DNA from: Bacteroidales bacterium
GTDB taxonomy: Bacteria; Bacteroidota; Bacteroidia; Bacteroidales; UBA10428
Assembly (NCBI GenBank): GCA_016926235.1
Contig: JAFGOZ010000699.1
Location: 1 to 64,000, forward strand
Direction of reading: 5' to 3'
Length of the DNA: 64,000 bases
Part shown: positions 37,786 to 45,522 of the stretch, piece by piece
Layout of the letters: the number at the start of each line of letters is the position of its first letter
Position numbering within the stretch: the stretch's first letter is position 1
The notes under the pieces: generated by a model
Databases searched by the model: none
Told to the model about the DNA's origin: nothing
Seen by the model: the letters and a program-made list of their open reading frames with translations, nothing else
Position numbers and translations under genes: made by a program

Positions 37786-38976
37786 ATGCATAGGTTAAAA
37801 GAACGTATCGAAACACTTGCGGAAGAAAATTTTAGCAAGGCAATTGAATATTATCGTCACCTGCATAAACACCCTGAGCTTTCTTTTCAGGAATATAAAA
37901 CATCCGAATACATCTGCCAGCAGCTTGATCAGCTTCATATCCCATATAAAAAAGGATATGTAAAAACAGGCATTGTAGCTACTATACAATGCAATAATCC
38001 TCATAAAAAAGTTATAGCTCTCAGGGCTGATATGGACGCACTACCCGTAAAGGAAGATAATAATTTGCCCTATATTTCACAAAATGAAGGAGTGATGCAT
38101 GCCTGCGGACATGATATACATATGTCATGCCTCCTGGGTGTAACCAGAGTATTAAGTACTATAAAAGATGAACTTGAAGGCACAATTCTACTTATTTTTC
38201 AGCCTGCAGAAGAAAAGCTACCGGGCGGAGCAAAAGCCATGACGGATGACAATGCATTGGAACCGAAACCCGATTACGTAATTGGCCAACACGTAATGAC
38301 TGAATTACCTACCGGGACAATAGGTTTAAAGTCGGGAAAATACATGGCATCTACAGATGAACTATACCTGACGATTAGCGGGAAAGGCGGGCATGCTGCT
38401 ATACCGGAAAAATTCACCGACACAATATTGATAGCCTCACAAATTATTGTTACACTTCAGCAAATTGTCAGCCGGAAATCAAAAGCAACCATCCCCAGTG
38501 TGCTTTCATTTGGAAAAGTGATAGCGAATGGTGCTACCAACATCATTCCGGATAAGGTAATTGTTGAAGGCACATTCAGAACCATGAATGAAGAATGGCG
38601 TAATGAAGCTCTCCAACTAATAGAGAATATTGCCAAATCCACCGCCCAAATGATGGGAGGAGGATGTGAAATTAAAATCGTAAGAGGATACCCTGCACTA
38701 ATAAAAGATATTGATGCTACCCAAATAGTAAAACAAGCGTTGAATGAATATCTTGGGCAGAGTCATGTTGTAGACCTCGAACCTCAGATGATTGCCGAAG
38801 ATTTTGCATATTATGCACAAGCATTCCCATCTGTATTTTATCGTCTTGGTATAAGTCAGTCAGGTATTGAGTCAGCGGGTTTACATTCTGCATATTTTAA
38901 AGCTGACGAACAAGCTCTCCTTTCAGGTATTGGAGCGATGGCCTATATTACATGCAAATTACTTCTAATTACATAA
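37786..38976 (+). CDS. M20 family amidohydrolase (N-acyl amino acid / hippurate hydrolase type)
   Basis: A cytoplasmic zinc-dependent amidohydrolase of the M20D group that releases amino acids from N-acyl or N-aminoacyl conjugates. Motifs are HKHPELSFQEYKT, ALRADMDALPV, MHACGHDIHMS (metal and catalytic residues), FQPAEEKLPGGAKAM with the catalytic Glu pair, and the dimerisation-domain GGHAA motif. A late DFAYYAQ and LHSAYF complete the site. 396 residues is normal. Exact substrate is unknown. Last gene of the 34087-38976 operon. Confidence 0.9.
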   Translation: MHRLKERIETLAEENFSKAIEYYRHLHKHPELSFQEYKTSEYICQQLDQLHIPYKKGYVKTGIVATIQCNNPHKKVIALRADMDALPVKEDNNLPYISQNEGVMHACGHDIHMSCLLGVTRVLSTIKDELEGTILLIFQPAEEKLPGGAKAMTDDNALEPKPDYVIGQHVMTELPTGTIGLKSGKYMASTDELYLTISGKGGHAAIPEKFTDTILIASQIIVTLQQIVSRKSKATIPSVLSFGKVIANGATNIIPDKVIVEGTFRTMNEEWRNEALQLIENIAKSTAQMMGGGCEIKIVRGYPALIKDIDATQIVKQALNEYLGQSHVVDLEPQMIAEDFAYYAQAFPSVFYRLGISQSGIESAGLHSAYFKADEQALLSGIGAMAYITCKLLLIT

Positions 38977-39016
38977 TGAAGTAGGAAAAAAACTTTTTTA
39001 TTAAGTTCATAAGAGT

Positions 39017-39024
39017 TAAATTTG
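39017..39024 (+). promoter_or_regulatory. Candidate -7 box of the ferredoxin gene
   Basis: TAAATTTG matches TAnnTTTG, 38 nt upstream of the ferredoxin ATG. The -33 region holds only a T-run (about 38994-38999), a weak match. Confidence 0.4.
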
Positions 39025-39062
39025 CATCTTTCAAATTAAATTTCTAACTAAAATTTATTGCG

Positions 39063-39230
39063 ATGGCTTATAAAATAAGTGATGACTGTACAGCTTGTGG
39101 TACATGTATTGATGAGTGCCCGGTTGAGGCTATATCAGAAGGTGATATTTATAAAATTGATCCCGATACTTGTACCGATTGTGGCGCATGTGCAGATGTT
39201 TGTCCGGTAGATGCTATTAGCCCGGCATAA
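39063..39230 (+). CDS. 2[4Fe-4S] ferredoxin
   Basis: A 55-residue low-potential electron carrier, too short for many ORF filters. Two cysteine sets are complete: CTACGTCIDECP and CTDCGACADVCP, each giving the CxxCxxCxxxCP pattern for two 4Fe-4S clusters. It serves enzymes such as pyruvate:ferredoxin oxidoreductase or hydrogenases, suggesting an anaerobic or facultative lifestyle; this is inference. It has its own candidate promoter and a strong terminator, so it is probably a single-gene, highly expressed transcript. Confidence 0.95.
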   Translation: MAYKISDDCTACGTCIDECPVEAISEGDIYKIDPDTCTDCGACADVCPVDAISPA

Positions 39231-39250
39231 TAAGTAATTTTGATTTATAC

Positions 39251-39281
39251 AAAGCCCCTTACCCAGGGGCTTTTCTTTTTT
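39251..39281 (+). terminator. Rho-independent terminator of the ferredoxin gene
   Basis: A 9-bp GC-rich stem (AAAGCCCCT 39251-39259, AGGGGCTTT 39265-39273) with a 5-nt loop is followed by TCTTTTTT. Its tail overlaps the stop codon of the convergent gldB gene. Confidence 0.88.
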
Positions 39282-40314
39282 AGGGATTATAACCAGACCT
39301 TTCCAGAATAAATTGCCCATTATCTAAATTCATCAGTTCCGGTAAAGTTGTTTTCGGATTTTTTTTCATATACGAATCAACTATTCTGTATCCAATCCAA
39401 ACAGCAGCACGGGCTGGCGATTCAGATGTAAAATCTTTCGTGAATGGTCCTTCGCCGATATATTTATTAATAGTAAAATAATCTGTATTAAACAGCATCT
39501 TGTTCTCAACCAGAAAATTCCACATATTGTATTCGTTATTTAAACAAAACTTAAGTTGATCCGATGTAAATCCGGTTACAATGGTATCCGGTTCATTGGG
39601 AAGCATTTTTTTTGTAAAATACAGGATCTTCCCTTCATAAATGATATTGTTAAGAACATCATTTACCGTATCGTTAAAAGGGAATTCAGAAATTCCCCAT
39701 CCTCTCATACAGTCAGCCACCATTCTCTGAGGCACCATTTTATTCATCATATATTGATAAAAGCCTGTCATATAATACAGTTCACATGTACTCCCCATGT
39801 ACTTGTCAATAGCTACAGCAAGTATGCCACTATCTACCGCAATTGAAGCATGACCTATATCTCTTCCAATAAATGTAAATATAACAGGCACCTCCTTCTC
39901 GGGAAAATAGTACTTATAATATCGAAACGCATCTGTAAGCTTATCCTGATAAGGTGAAAAATCCGCATATACTTTCTGGCTTTCATCATATATTTTATTC
40001 ACCTGAAAATCGGTTAAATACATCCTTAAATATTCAGGATAAGCTTTATTATGAAAATCTCCTATTTTTATGATGGCATAATTAAATATTTCAAAGAAAC
40101 CGTTATACTCATCATTTAACCTTTCAATATTATTCGCTATGCTATCAAAAGGTATTGAGAAAATATCCTGTTCGAACCTTTCAACTTTCAAATCTACTTC
40201 AATTCCTGTTAAATCAACTTTCTCCTCCCTCTTACAATGCATAATAAAAAGGACCATAGCAGCAATAATTACAATACCTGCCAGTTTGTGAATATCTATC
40301 CTGTTTTTCAACAT
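39280..40314 (-). CDS. gldB: Gliding-motility-associated lipoprotein GldB family
   Basis: GldB is a lipoprotein required for gliding in Flavobacterium, but it is also widespread in non-gliding Bacteroidota, where its job is unclear. The conserved pattern is seen as VERFEQDIFSIPFDSI, FGRD-type VIFTFIGRDIGHASIAV, LDKYMG-like AIDKYMGS and GEGPFT...SPARAAVWIGYRIV. The ATG at 40314 gives 344 residues with a hydrophobic leader and Cys27 in VLFIMHC; His before the Cys is unusual for a lipobox. A second ATG at 40359 adds 15 residues. gldC does not follow it here, and nadE, a frequent neighbour, is two genes away on the other strand. Confidence 0.83.
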   Translation of the reverse strand: MLKNRIDIHKLAGIVIIAAMVLFIMHCKREEKVDLTGIEVDLKVERFEQDIFSIPFDSIANNIERLNDEYNGFFEIFNYAIIKIGDFHNKAYPEYLRMYLTDFQVNKIYDESQKVYADFSPYQDKLTDAFRYYKYYFPEKEVPVIFTFIGRDIGHASIAVDSGILAVAIDKYMGSTCELYYMTGFYQYMMNKMVPQRMVADCMRGWGISEFPFNDTVNDVLNNIIYEGKILYFTKKMLPNEPDTIVTGFTSDQLKFCLNNEYNMWNFLVENKMLFNTDYFTINKYIGEGPFTKDFTSESPARAAVWIGYRIVDSYMKKNPKTTLPELMNLDNGQFILERSGYNP

Positions 40315-40373
40315 AATCAAAATGGTTTTTACACTAAATTTGTATGGTTGGTATGCCATTTTTTATGACACAA

Positions 40374-40381
40374 CAAAAATA
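40374..40381 (-). promoter_or_regulatory. Candidate -7 box for gldB
   Basis: TATTTTTG on the minus strand lies 15 nt upstream of the ATG at 40359 and 60 nt upstream of the one at 40314. No well-spaced TTG is present. Confidence 0.3.
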
Positions 40382-40493
40382 CTAAACATAGTAAATGAAC
40401 GTATACAATAAGTATGAAAAGAAAAGATATATATACATAAATTCTTTCATACAATATGAATTAATTATCACTTGAACTTAACGATTTTTTTTT

Positions 40494-41141
40494 ATGAAAA
40501 AGTATATTCTGTTATTTATTCTTTCCCTGATCTTTCAAGGCATTTTCTCACAGGGACTTAAAATGGGAGTATTTGCAGATCCACTAATCACCTGGATGGT
40601 AACTGATGCCGATAATATTACAAACGACGGAGTAAGAATGGGTGTAAATATTGGCCTTAGCGTTGAGAAGTATTTTGCAGAAAATTATGCTTTCTCTACC
40701 GGACTATTCATTTCAAATTGTGGCGGCCGGCTCCAATATTCTGACACAACAACCTTTGAAACAGGGAGTGAACATATAACTATAAATCCCAATTCCATTA
40801 TAAAATATAAGCTTCAATATATTTCCGTTCCCCTTGGCCTGAAGCTTAAATCAGACGAAATAGGCTATACAACCTTTTACGCCGATCTGGGAATGCTACC
40901 ACAGGTAAATATAAAAGCTATTGCCGACGGTGATTCTCTCTCAAACGCGAACGTTAGTGATGATATAGCATTTTTTAACCTTAGCTACTATATCGGAGCA
41001 GGCATTGAATACTCCCTGGGAGGTAAGACTTCATTAACCACAGGAATAAAATATACGAATGGTTTTCTTGATGTTTCCAGCTTAAATGGCTACAGGGCAA
41101 CCACTAAATCTGTATCTTTGCGTTTGGGTATTATTTTTTAA
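40494..41141 (+). CDS. PorT-family outer-membrane beta-barrel protein
   Basis: A 215-residue barrel protein with a signal peptide (KKYILLFILSLIFQGIFSQ). It has alternating amphipathic strands, the family-like pattern YLQIP/YISVPLGLKLK, and a C-terminal aromatic residue (SLRLGIIF). It matches the small 8-stranded 'outer membrane beta-barrel/PorT-like' class. Many such paralogues exist per genome, so it should not be called the T9SS protein PorT itself. It is divergent from gldB and ends 10 bp before nadE. Confidence 0.75.
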   Translation: MKKYILLFILSLIFQGIFSQGLKMGVFADPLITWMVTDADNITNDGVRMGVNIGLSVEKYFAENYAFSTGLFISNCGGRLQYSDTTTFETGSEHITINPNSIIKYKLQYISVPLGLKLKSDEIGYTTFYADLGMLPQVNIKAIADGDSLSNANVSDDIAFFNLSYYIGAGIEYSLGGKTSLTTGIKYTNGFLDVSSLNGYRATTKSVSLRLGIIF

Positions 41142-41151
41142 ATAATGTGTG

Positions 41152-42807
41152 ATGAAAGTAGCCATTGCTCAACTTAATTACCATATAGGTAATTTTGAGG
41201 AAAATGTCCAAAAAATAAAATCTGCCATTGACAAAGCAAAATCTCTTGGTGCAAACCTTATAGTTTTCTCGGAACTTTCGGTATGTGGGTATCCTCCCCA
41301 TGACCTGCTTGAAAGAAAAGATTTTATTGAAAAATGTAATAAAGCCGTTGAAGAAATTACCAAACACTGCCATGGAATAACTGCAATTATTGGAAGTCCG
41401 ACAATTAACACAAATCCAAAAGGGAAACAATTATTTAATTCAGCTATTGTACTAAAGGATAGCAATATACAAAACACGATAAATAAAACCCTTCTTCCTA
41501 CATATGACATCTTTGATGAAGAAAGGTACTTTGAATCCAACCATGTATTTGATACAGTATATATTGAGCATACAAGGGTAGCTTTAACAATTTGCGAAGA
41601 TGTTTGGGAATACCAGCCACATGAAAATGTATTCAACAAAAACCAGCTCTATCTGGCATATCCTCTTGAAAAATTAATAAAGAACGAACCTGAAATAATA
41701 ATAAATATTGCTGCTTCCCCTTTTGCATACAATAGAAGCGAGGTAAGGAGAAATATTTTTACATCTGCAGCACAGAAATATAAAAAACCTGTAATTTTTG
41801 TTAACCAGGTTGGCGCACACACAGAACTTATATTTGACGGGGGTTCTTTGGTTGTTAATGAAGATGGAGCAATAGTTAGAAAGCTGGCTGATTTCGAAGA
41901 AGACTTTTGTATTATTGACACAAATGAAATAACTACTGCACAAGAAATAACCATTACCGAAAGTGAACCCTATACCGTATCAAAAATCCATGATGCCCTG
42001 GTACTTGGTATTCGTGATTATTTTCAAAAACTAAAATTTAAAAAAGCTGTTTTGGGTTTGTCTGGAGGAATTGACTCTGCCGTAACCCTGGTACTGGCTG
42101 CAGAAGCATTGGGTAAAGACAACATGGCTGTTCTCTTACTGCCATCAAAATACTCTTCCGATCATTCGGTTTCAGATGCAGTGAAACTGGCTAAAAACCT
42201 TGGGATTGAACAGTATATAATTTCAATTGAAGGAATTGTAGAACGTTTTGATGAAGCTTTAAAGCCCATTTTTAGAGATTTACACCCTGATATAGCTGAA
42301 GAAAATATCCAGGCCCGCATACGGGGAAACCTGCTTATGGCATTCTCGAATAAATTCGGGCATATTCTTCTCAATACTTCTAATAAGAGTGAAGCAGCTG
42401 TTGGCTATGGAACTTTATATGGAGATATGAGTGGCGGAATATCGGTTTTAGGAGACGTATATAAAACGGATGTTTTTAAACTGGCTCGTTATATAAATAC
42501 TCATGAAGAAATAATTCCAAACAATATATTAACTAAGCCTCCTTCAGCTGAATTAAGGCCTGACCAGAAAGACTCAGATTCACTACCCGAATATGACATC
42601 CTGGACAAAATTCTATACCAATATATTGAGCAACAAATGCCTGCAGACGAAATAATAGCTCAGGGTAATAACAAAGACCTTACTCACAAGATTATACGCA
42701 TGGTCGATATAAATGAGTACAAACGTTACCAGACACCCCCTATACTGCGAATATCTTCAAAAGCATTTGGGCCGGGGCGAAGATTGCCTCTCGTTGCAAA
42801 ATATTAG
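41152..42807 (+). CDS. nadE: Glutamine-dependent NAD+ synthetase
   Basis: It makes NAD+ from deamido-NAD+, ATP and glutamine, the last step of NAD synthesis. The N-terminal nitrilase-type glutaminase domain has its triad E41 (FSELSVCGYPP), K112 (NKTLLPTYDI) and C148 (LTICEDVW). The C-terminal synthetase domain has the ATP P-loop LGLSGGIDSAVT (about 300-312) and NTSNKSEAAVGYGTLYGD. The ATG at 41152 is chosen over the GTG one codon upstream. 551 residues fits the short bacterial form. Confidence 0.95.
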   Translation: MKVAIAQLNYHIGNFEENVQKIKSAIDKAKSLGANLIVFSELSVCGYPPHDLLERKDFIEKCNKAVEEITKHCHGITAIIGSPTINTNPKGKQLFNSAIVLKDSNIQNTINKTLLPTYDIFDEERYFESNHVFDTVYIEHTRVALTICEDVWEYQPHENVFNKNQLYLAYPLEKLIKNEPEIIINIAASPFAYNRSEVRRNIFTSAAQKYKKPVIFVNQVGAHTELIFDGGSLVVNEDGAIVRKLADFEEDFCIIDTNEITTAQEITITESEPYTVSKIHDALVLGIRDYFQKLKFKKAVLGLSGGIDSAVTLVLAAEALGKDNMAVLLLPSKYSSDHSVSDAVKLAKNLGIEQYIISIEGIVERFDEALKPIFRDLHPDIAEENIQARIRGNLLMAFSNKFGHILLNTSNKSEAAVGYGTLYGDMSGGISVLGDVYKTDVFKLARYINTHEEIIPNNILTKPPSAELRPDQKDSDSLPEYDILDKILYQYIEQQMPADEIIAQGNNKDLTHKIIRMVDINEYKRYQTPPILRISSKAFGPGRRLPLVAKY

Positions 42808-42911
42808 ATTAAAGTATCATCGTATTACAGAACAAATAACCTTCTTTTCTGTTTTTATTAAACAAAATCAAAGTTTTCTGCCTAATTATGACGAAAATGT
42901 ATGGTTTTTTG

Positions 42912-42919
42912 TAATTTTG
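42912..42919 (+). promoter_or_regulatory. Candidate -7 box for the Crp/Fnr gene
   Basis: TAATTTTG matches TAnnTTTG and lies 21 nt upstream of the chosen ATG, which supports that start over the upstream one. No -33 TTG is evident. Confidence 0.33.
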
Positions 42920-42940
42920 TATGCTATAAAACATATTTTT

Positions 42941-43642
42941 ATGGAGCATGATAATATAAATTGTAATAGATGTATCGACGATGACAGTTCCATTTTTGCT
43001 ATGTTATCTCCGGAAGAAAAGGAGTTGGTAAAAAAACATAATACCTGTGCCTTCTATAAAAAAGGGGATTATATTTTCAAGGAAGGTGATAAACCGGCCG
43101 GATTAATATTTTTGGCAGAAGGTAAAGTTAAAGTTTCTAAAGAAGGTATCGGGGGACGAGGACAGATTGTGCGCATGGCAAGCCCTGTTGGTTTTATAGG
43201 ATACAGGGCCCTTTTTGCAGATGAGTACCATAGTGCGAATGCTGTGGCACTTGAAGATTCTACCGTTTGTATTATAGACAAGGATATTATTTATAAAATC
43301 CTTCGTCAAAACCCCGATTTTTCTCTAAGTATAATTAAGTCATTTGCCACAGAACTAGGATTTTCAATAAGCAGGACCGTAACCCTTACACAAAAACATA
43401 TACGGGGCCGTTTAGCTGAATCTTTGATTTTTCTGAAAGATACCTATGGCTTTGAAGACGATGGGAAAACCATTAAAGTCTATTTATCCCGGGAAGACAT
43501 TGCAAATCTATCCAATATGACAACTTCAAATGCCATTAGAACACTGTCATCCTTCGCCACTGAAAATGTTATTGAATTGGATGGAAGAAAAATAAAGATT
43601 TTGGATTTGGCCAAACTGGAAAAGATAAATGATTTAGGATGA
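42941..43642 (+). CDS. Crp/Fnr family transcriptional regulator
   Basis: A 233-residue regulator. An N-terminal cysteine pair (INCNRC) precedes a cyclic-nucleotide-binding-like sensor domain (KKGDYIFKEGDKPAGLIFLAEGKVKV), then a dimer helix and a winged HTH (LSREDIANLSNMTTSNAIRTLSSF). The CxxC is reminiscent of redox or Fe-S sensing Fnr proteins, but four FNR-like ligands are not apparent, so the signal is unknown. The ATG at 42941 gives a normal Crp/Fnr length; a longer frame starting inside nadE at 42713 was rejected. A TAATTTTG box at 42912-42919 could be its promoter. Its 3' end is convergent with the glycosyltransferase, 3 bp apart. Confidence 0.86.
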   Translation: MEHDNINCNRCIDDDSSIFAMLSPEEKELVKKHNTCAFYKKGDYIFKEGDKPAGLIFLAEGKVKVSKEGIGGRGQIVRMASPVGFIGYRALFADEYHSANAVALEDSTVCIIDKDIIYKILRQNPDFSLSIIKSFATELGFSISRTVTLTQKHIRGRLAESLIFLKDTYGFEDDGKTIKVYLSREDIANLSNMTTSNAIRTLSSFATENVIELDGRKIKILDLAKLEKINDLG

Positions 43643-43645
43643 TCA

Positions 43646-45511
43646 TTAAAACGAAGAAGCTTGTATAAGTTCTTCTACTTGTTTTAATGTTTTTTCGATA
43701 TTAAAAACCTCTTCAACTCTCTTTAACCCATTCTCTCCAAATTCTTTCATTTGTTTCCTATTGTTTATTAGTTTTTCAATAGCATTAGCAAGATCATCTA
43801 CATCAGCTTTTTTAACAATATAACCTGTATGATTATTTTCAACAATCTCTCCTGAGCTTTTTATATCAAATGCAACAACCGGTTTTGCCACAGCCATAGC
43901 CTCTACCATAACATATCCAAATCCTTCATATAAAGAGGTAAGCACAAATACATCTATTGATTTATTAAAACTTTTAATGTTATCAACAAATCCCATAAAA
44001 AACACTTTATCTTCAACATCCAATGCTTTTGCATATTTCCTCAACTTGGCTTCCATTTTTCCTTTACCAGCAATAAGTATTTTAAAATTGTAGTTTTTAT
44101 CCTTTAATATTCGAGCTAACTCAATAAGATAAATATGTCCTTTTTCTTCCGAAAGTCTTCCCGCATTGCCGAGTACTATCTCTCCATTATTCTTTTCATA
44201 AAGCGTCCTGAACTTTTGTTGCTGATACTCATTCAGATCAATCCCGTTGTAAATAACTTTTATTTTATCCGGATTAATTAGATGGTCATTATTTACCAGT
44301 ATTGTACGTCTGGTTTCATCCGAATTGGCTATAACCTGCGTGACAATATGTCCAAATAAATATCTGTTAAGGGACGTGTTTCTTACAGGTACTGCGCTAC
44401 CCCGGCGATATATAATATTGGGCACACCTGCAATTTTTGCTGCAATACCGGCTAATTTCAGGTCTGATGAAAGGTTTATTATTATAGTCTTAATCCTTTC
44501 CCTTTTAAATATTTTTGATAACCTGAGAACCTTAAAAATATTGAGGAAGCTTAGATTTGAAACTCTTATGCTGAATATTCTCAATCCTGTGCGTCGCACC
44601 CTGTAAAACAACTCACTGTTACGGTTGGTAAAAACAATGGTCTCATATCCTTTGGAAAAAATTCTGTGCGAAATATCAAAATGCCATTTTTCTCCACCTC
44701 CCCATTGTTTGGTACTATTGAAGAAGCATATCTTTGGCCTTCCATATTGATAGTTAAGTTTATTTAACTCTCTTAATTTAACATACTTCAAAAAAGTCTC
44801 ATGCGCTGCATTAATACAAATTATTAAACCATAAAACCTGTCAAGAAAGCCTCCTTTTATGATAAAATCCCTGATAAAACGCCACAACGGATGCATAAAG
44901 ATGGTAAAATAGTTCGCCGTTTGACCTTCTTTAAAATACGATTGTGCAGCTAAATCAGAAAACTTTTTAATCTGTTCCAGGTGTTGATTTATACTATAGT
45001 ATGAATAGTGAAGTAATTCACCTTTTAAAAAGGATGTAGTAGTTCCTTTCAACATCTGGACTTTCTCATGGATTTTAATCCCTTCCCATTTCCCTTTCCG
45101 TCTGTCCCATAACCTGAGTTTTTTATCGGGATACCATGATGTATGCTTAATCCATTTACCACAATAATTGGTAAGTCGATTGATATAATATCCATCATGT
45201 CTCCAGTTTTCTTTTATCCTTAGAATTGATTCTTTCAGTTTTTCCGACAGAGCTTCATCCGCATCTAATGACATGATAACATCATTTGATGCCATAGCAA
45301 TTGCTGTATTCTTTTGATCAATGTAATCGGTAAATACCCTCTGTTCAAATACAACATCGAAGGATTCGCATATCTCCCTGGTGTTATCGGTTGAATAAGA
45401 ATCAAGCACAACAACCTCATCTGCGACACCCATAATTGATTCCAGGCACCGCTTAATGTTCTGCTCTTCATTGTAAGTAATAATGACTACCGATATTTTA
45501 ACCGAAGGCAT
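43646..45511 (-). CDS. Two-domain glycosyltransferase: GT2 (WaaE-like) fused to GT4
   Basis: A 621-residue protein with two catalytic modules. Residues 1-255 are a GT2 transferase of the WaaE/KdtX type (SVVIITYNEEQNIKRCLESI, VVVLDSYSTDNT, MSLDADEAL), which usually adds glucose to the LPS inner core. Residues about 262-621 are a GT4/GT-B transferase (QWGGGEKWH in the N-lobe, NAGRLSEEKGHIYLIE, SLYEGFGYVMVEAMA). There is no signal peptide; it presumably acts at the inner face of the cytoplasmic membrane in LPS or lipooligosaccharide core synthesis. Two sequential sugar additions by one protein are inferred. It is last in the operon tdk, murF-alr, 11 bp after the fusion gene. Confidence 0.85.
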   Translation of the reverse strand: MPSVKISVVIITYNEEQNIKRCLESIMGVADEVVVLDSYSTDNTREICESFDVVFEQRVFTDYIDQKNTAIAMASNDVIMSLDADEALSEKLKESILRIKENWRHDGYYINRLTNYCGKWIKHTSWYPDKKLRLWDRRKGKWEGIKIHEKVQMLKGTTTSFLKGELLHYSYYSINQHLEQIKKFSDLAAQSYFKEGQTANYFTIFMHPLWRFIRDFIIKGGFLDRFYGLIICINAAHETFLKYVKLRELNKLNYQYGRPKICFFNSTKQWGGGEKWHFDISHRIFSKGYETIVFTNRNSELFYRVRRTGLRIFSIRVSNLSFLNIFKVLRLSKIFKRERIKTIIINLSSDLKLAGIAAKIAGVPNIIYRRGSAVPVRNTSLNRYLFGHIVTQVIANSDETRRTILVNNDHLINPDKIKVIYNGIDLNEYQQQKFRTLYEKNNGEIVLGNAGRLSEEKGHIYLIELARILKDKNYNFKILIAGKGKMEAKLRKYAKALDVEDKVFFMGFVDNIKSFNKSIDVFVLTSLYEGFGYVMVEAMAVAKPVVAFDIKSSGEIVENNHTGYIVKKADVDDLANAIEKLINNRKQMKEFGENGLKRVEEVFNIEKTLKQVEELIQASSF

Positions 45512-45522
45512 ACTTCTGGATT

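Noticed and set aside
40160..40185. tRNA-like GTTCGAACC sequence
   Set aside because: It lies within the gldB coding region and no cloverleaf can be drawn around it.
42713..42940. N-terminal extension of the Crp/Fnr regulator
   Set aside because: It overlaps the end of nadE and a candidate promoter box lies inside it; the family length fits the ATG at 42941.
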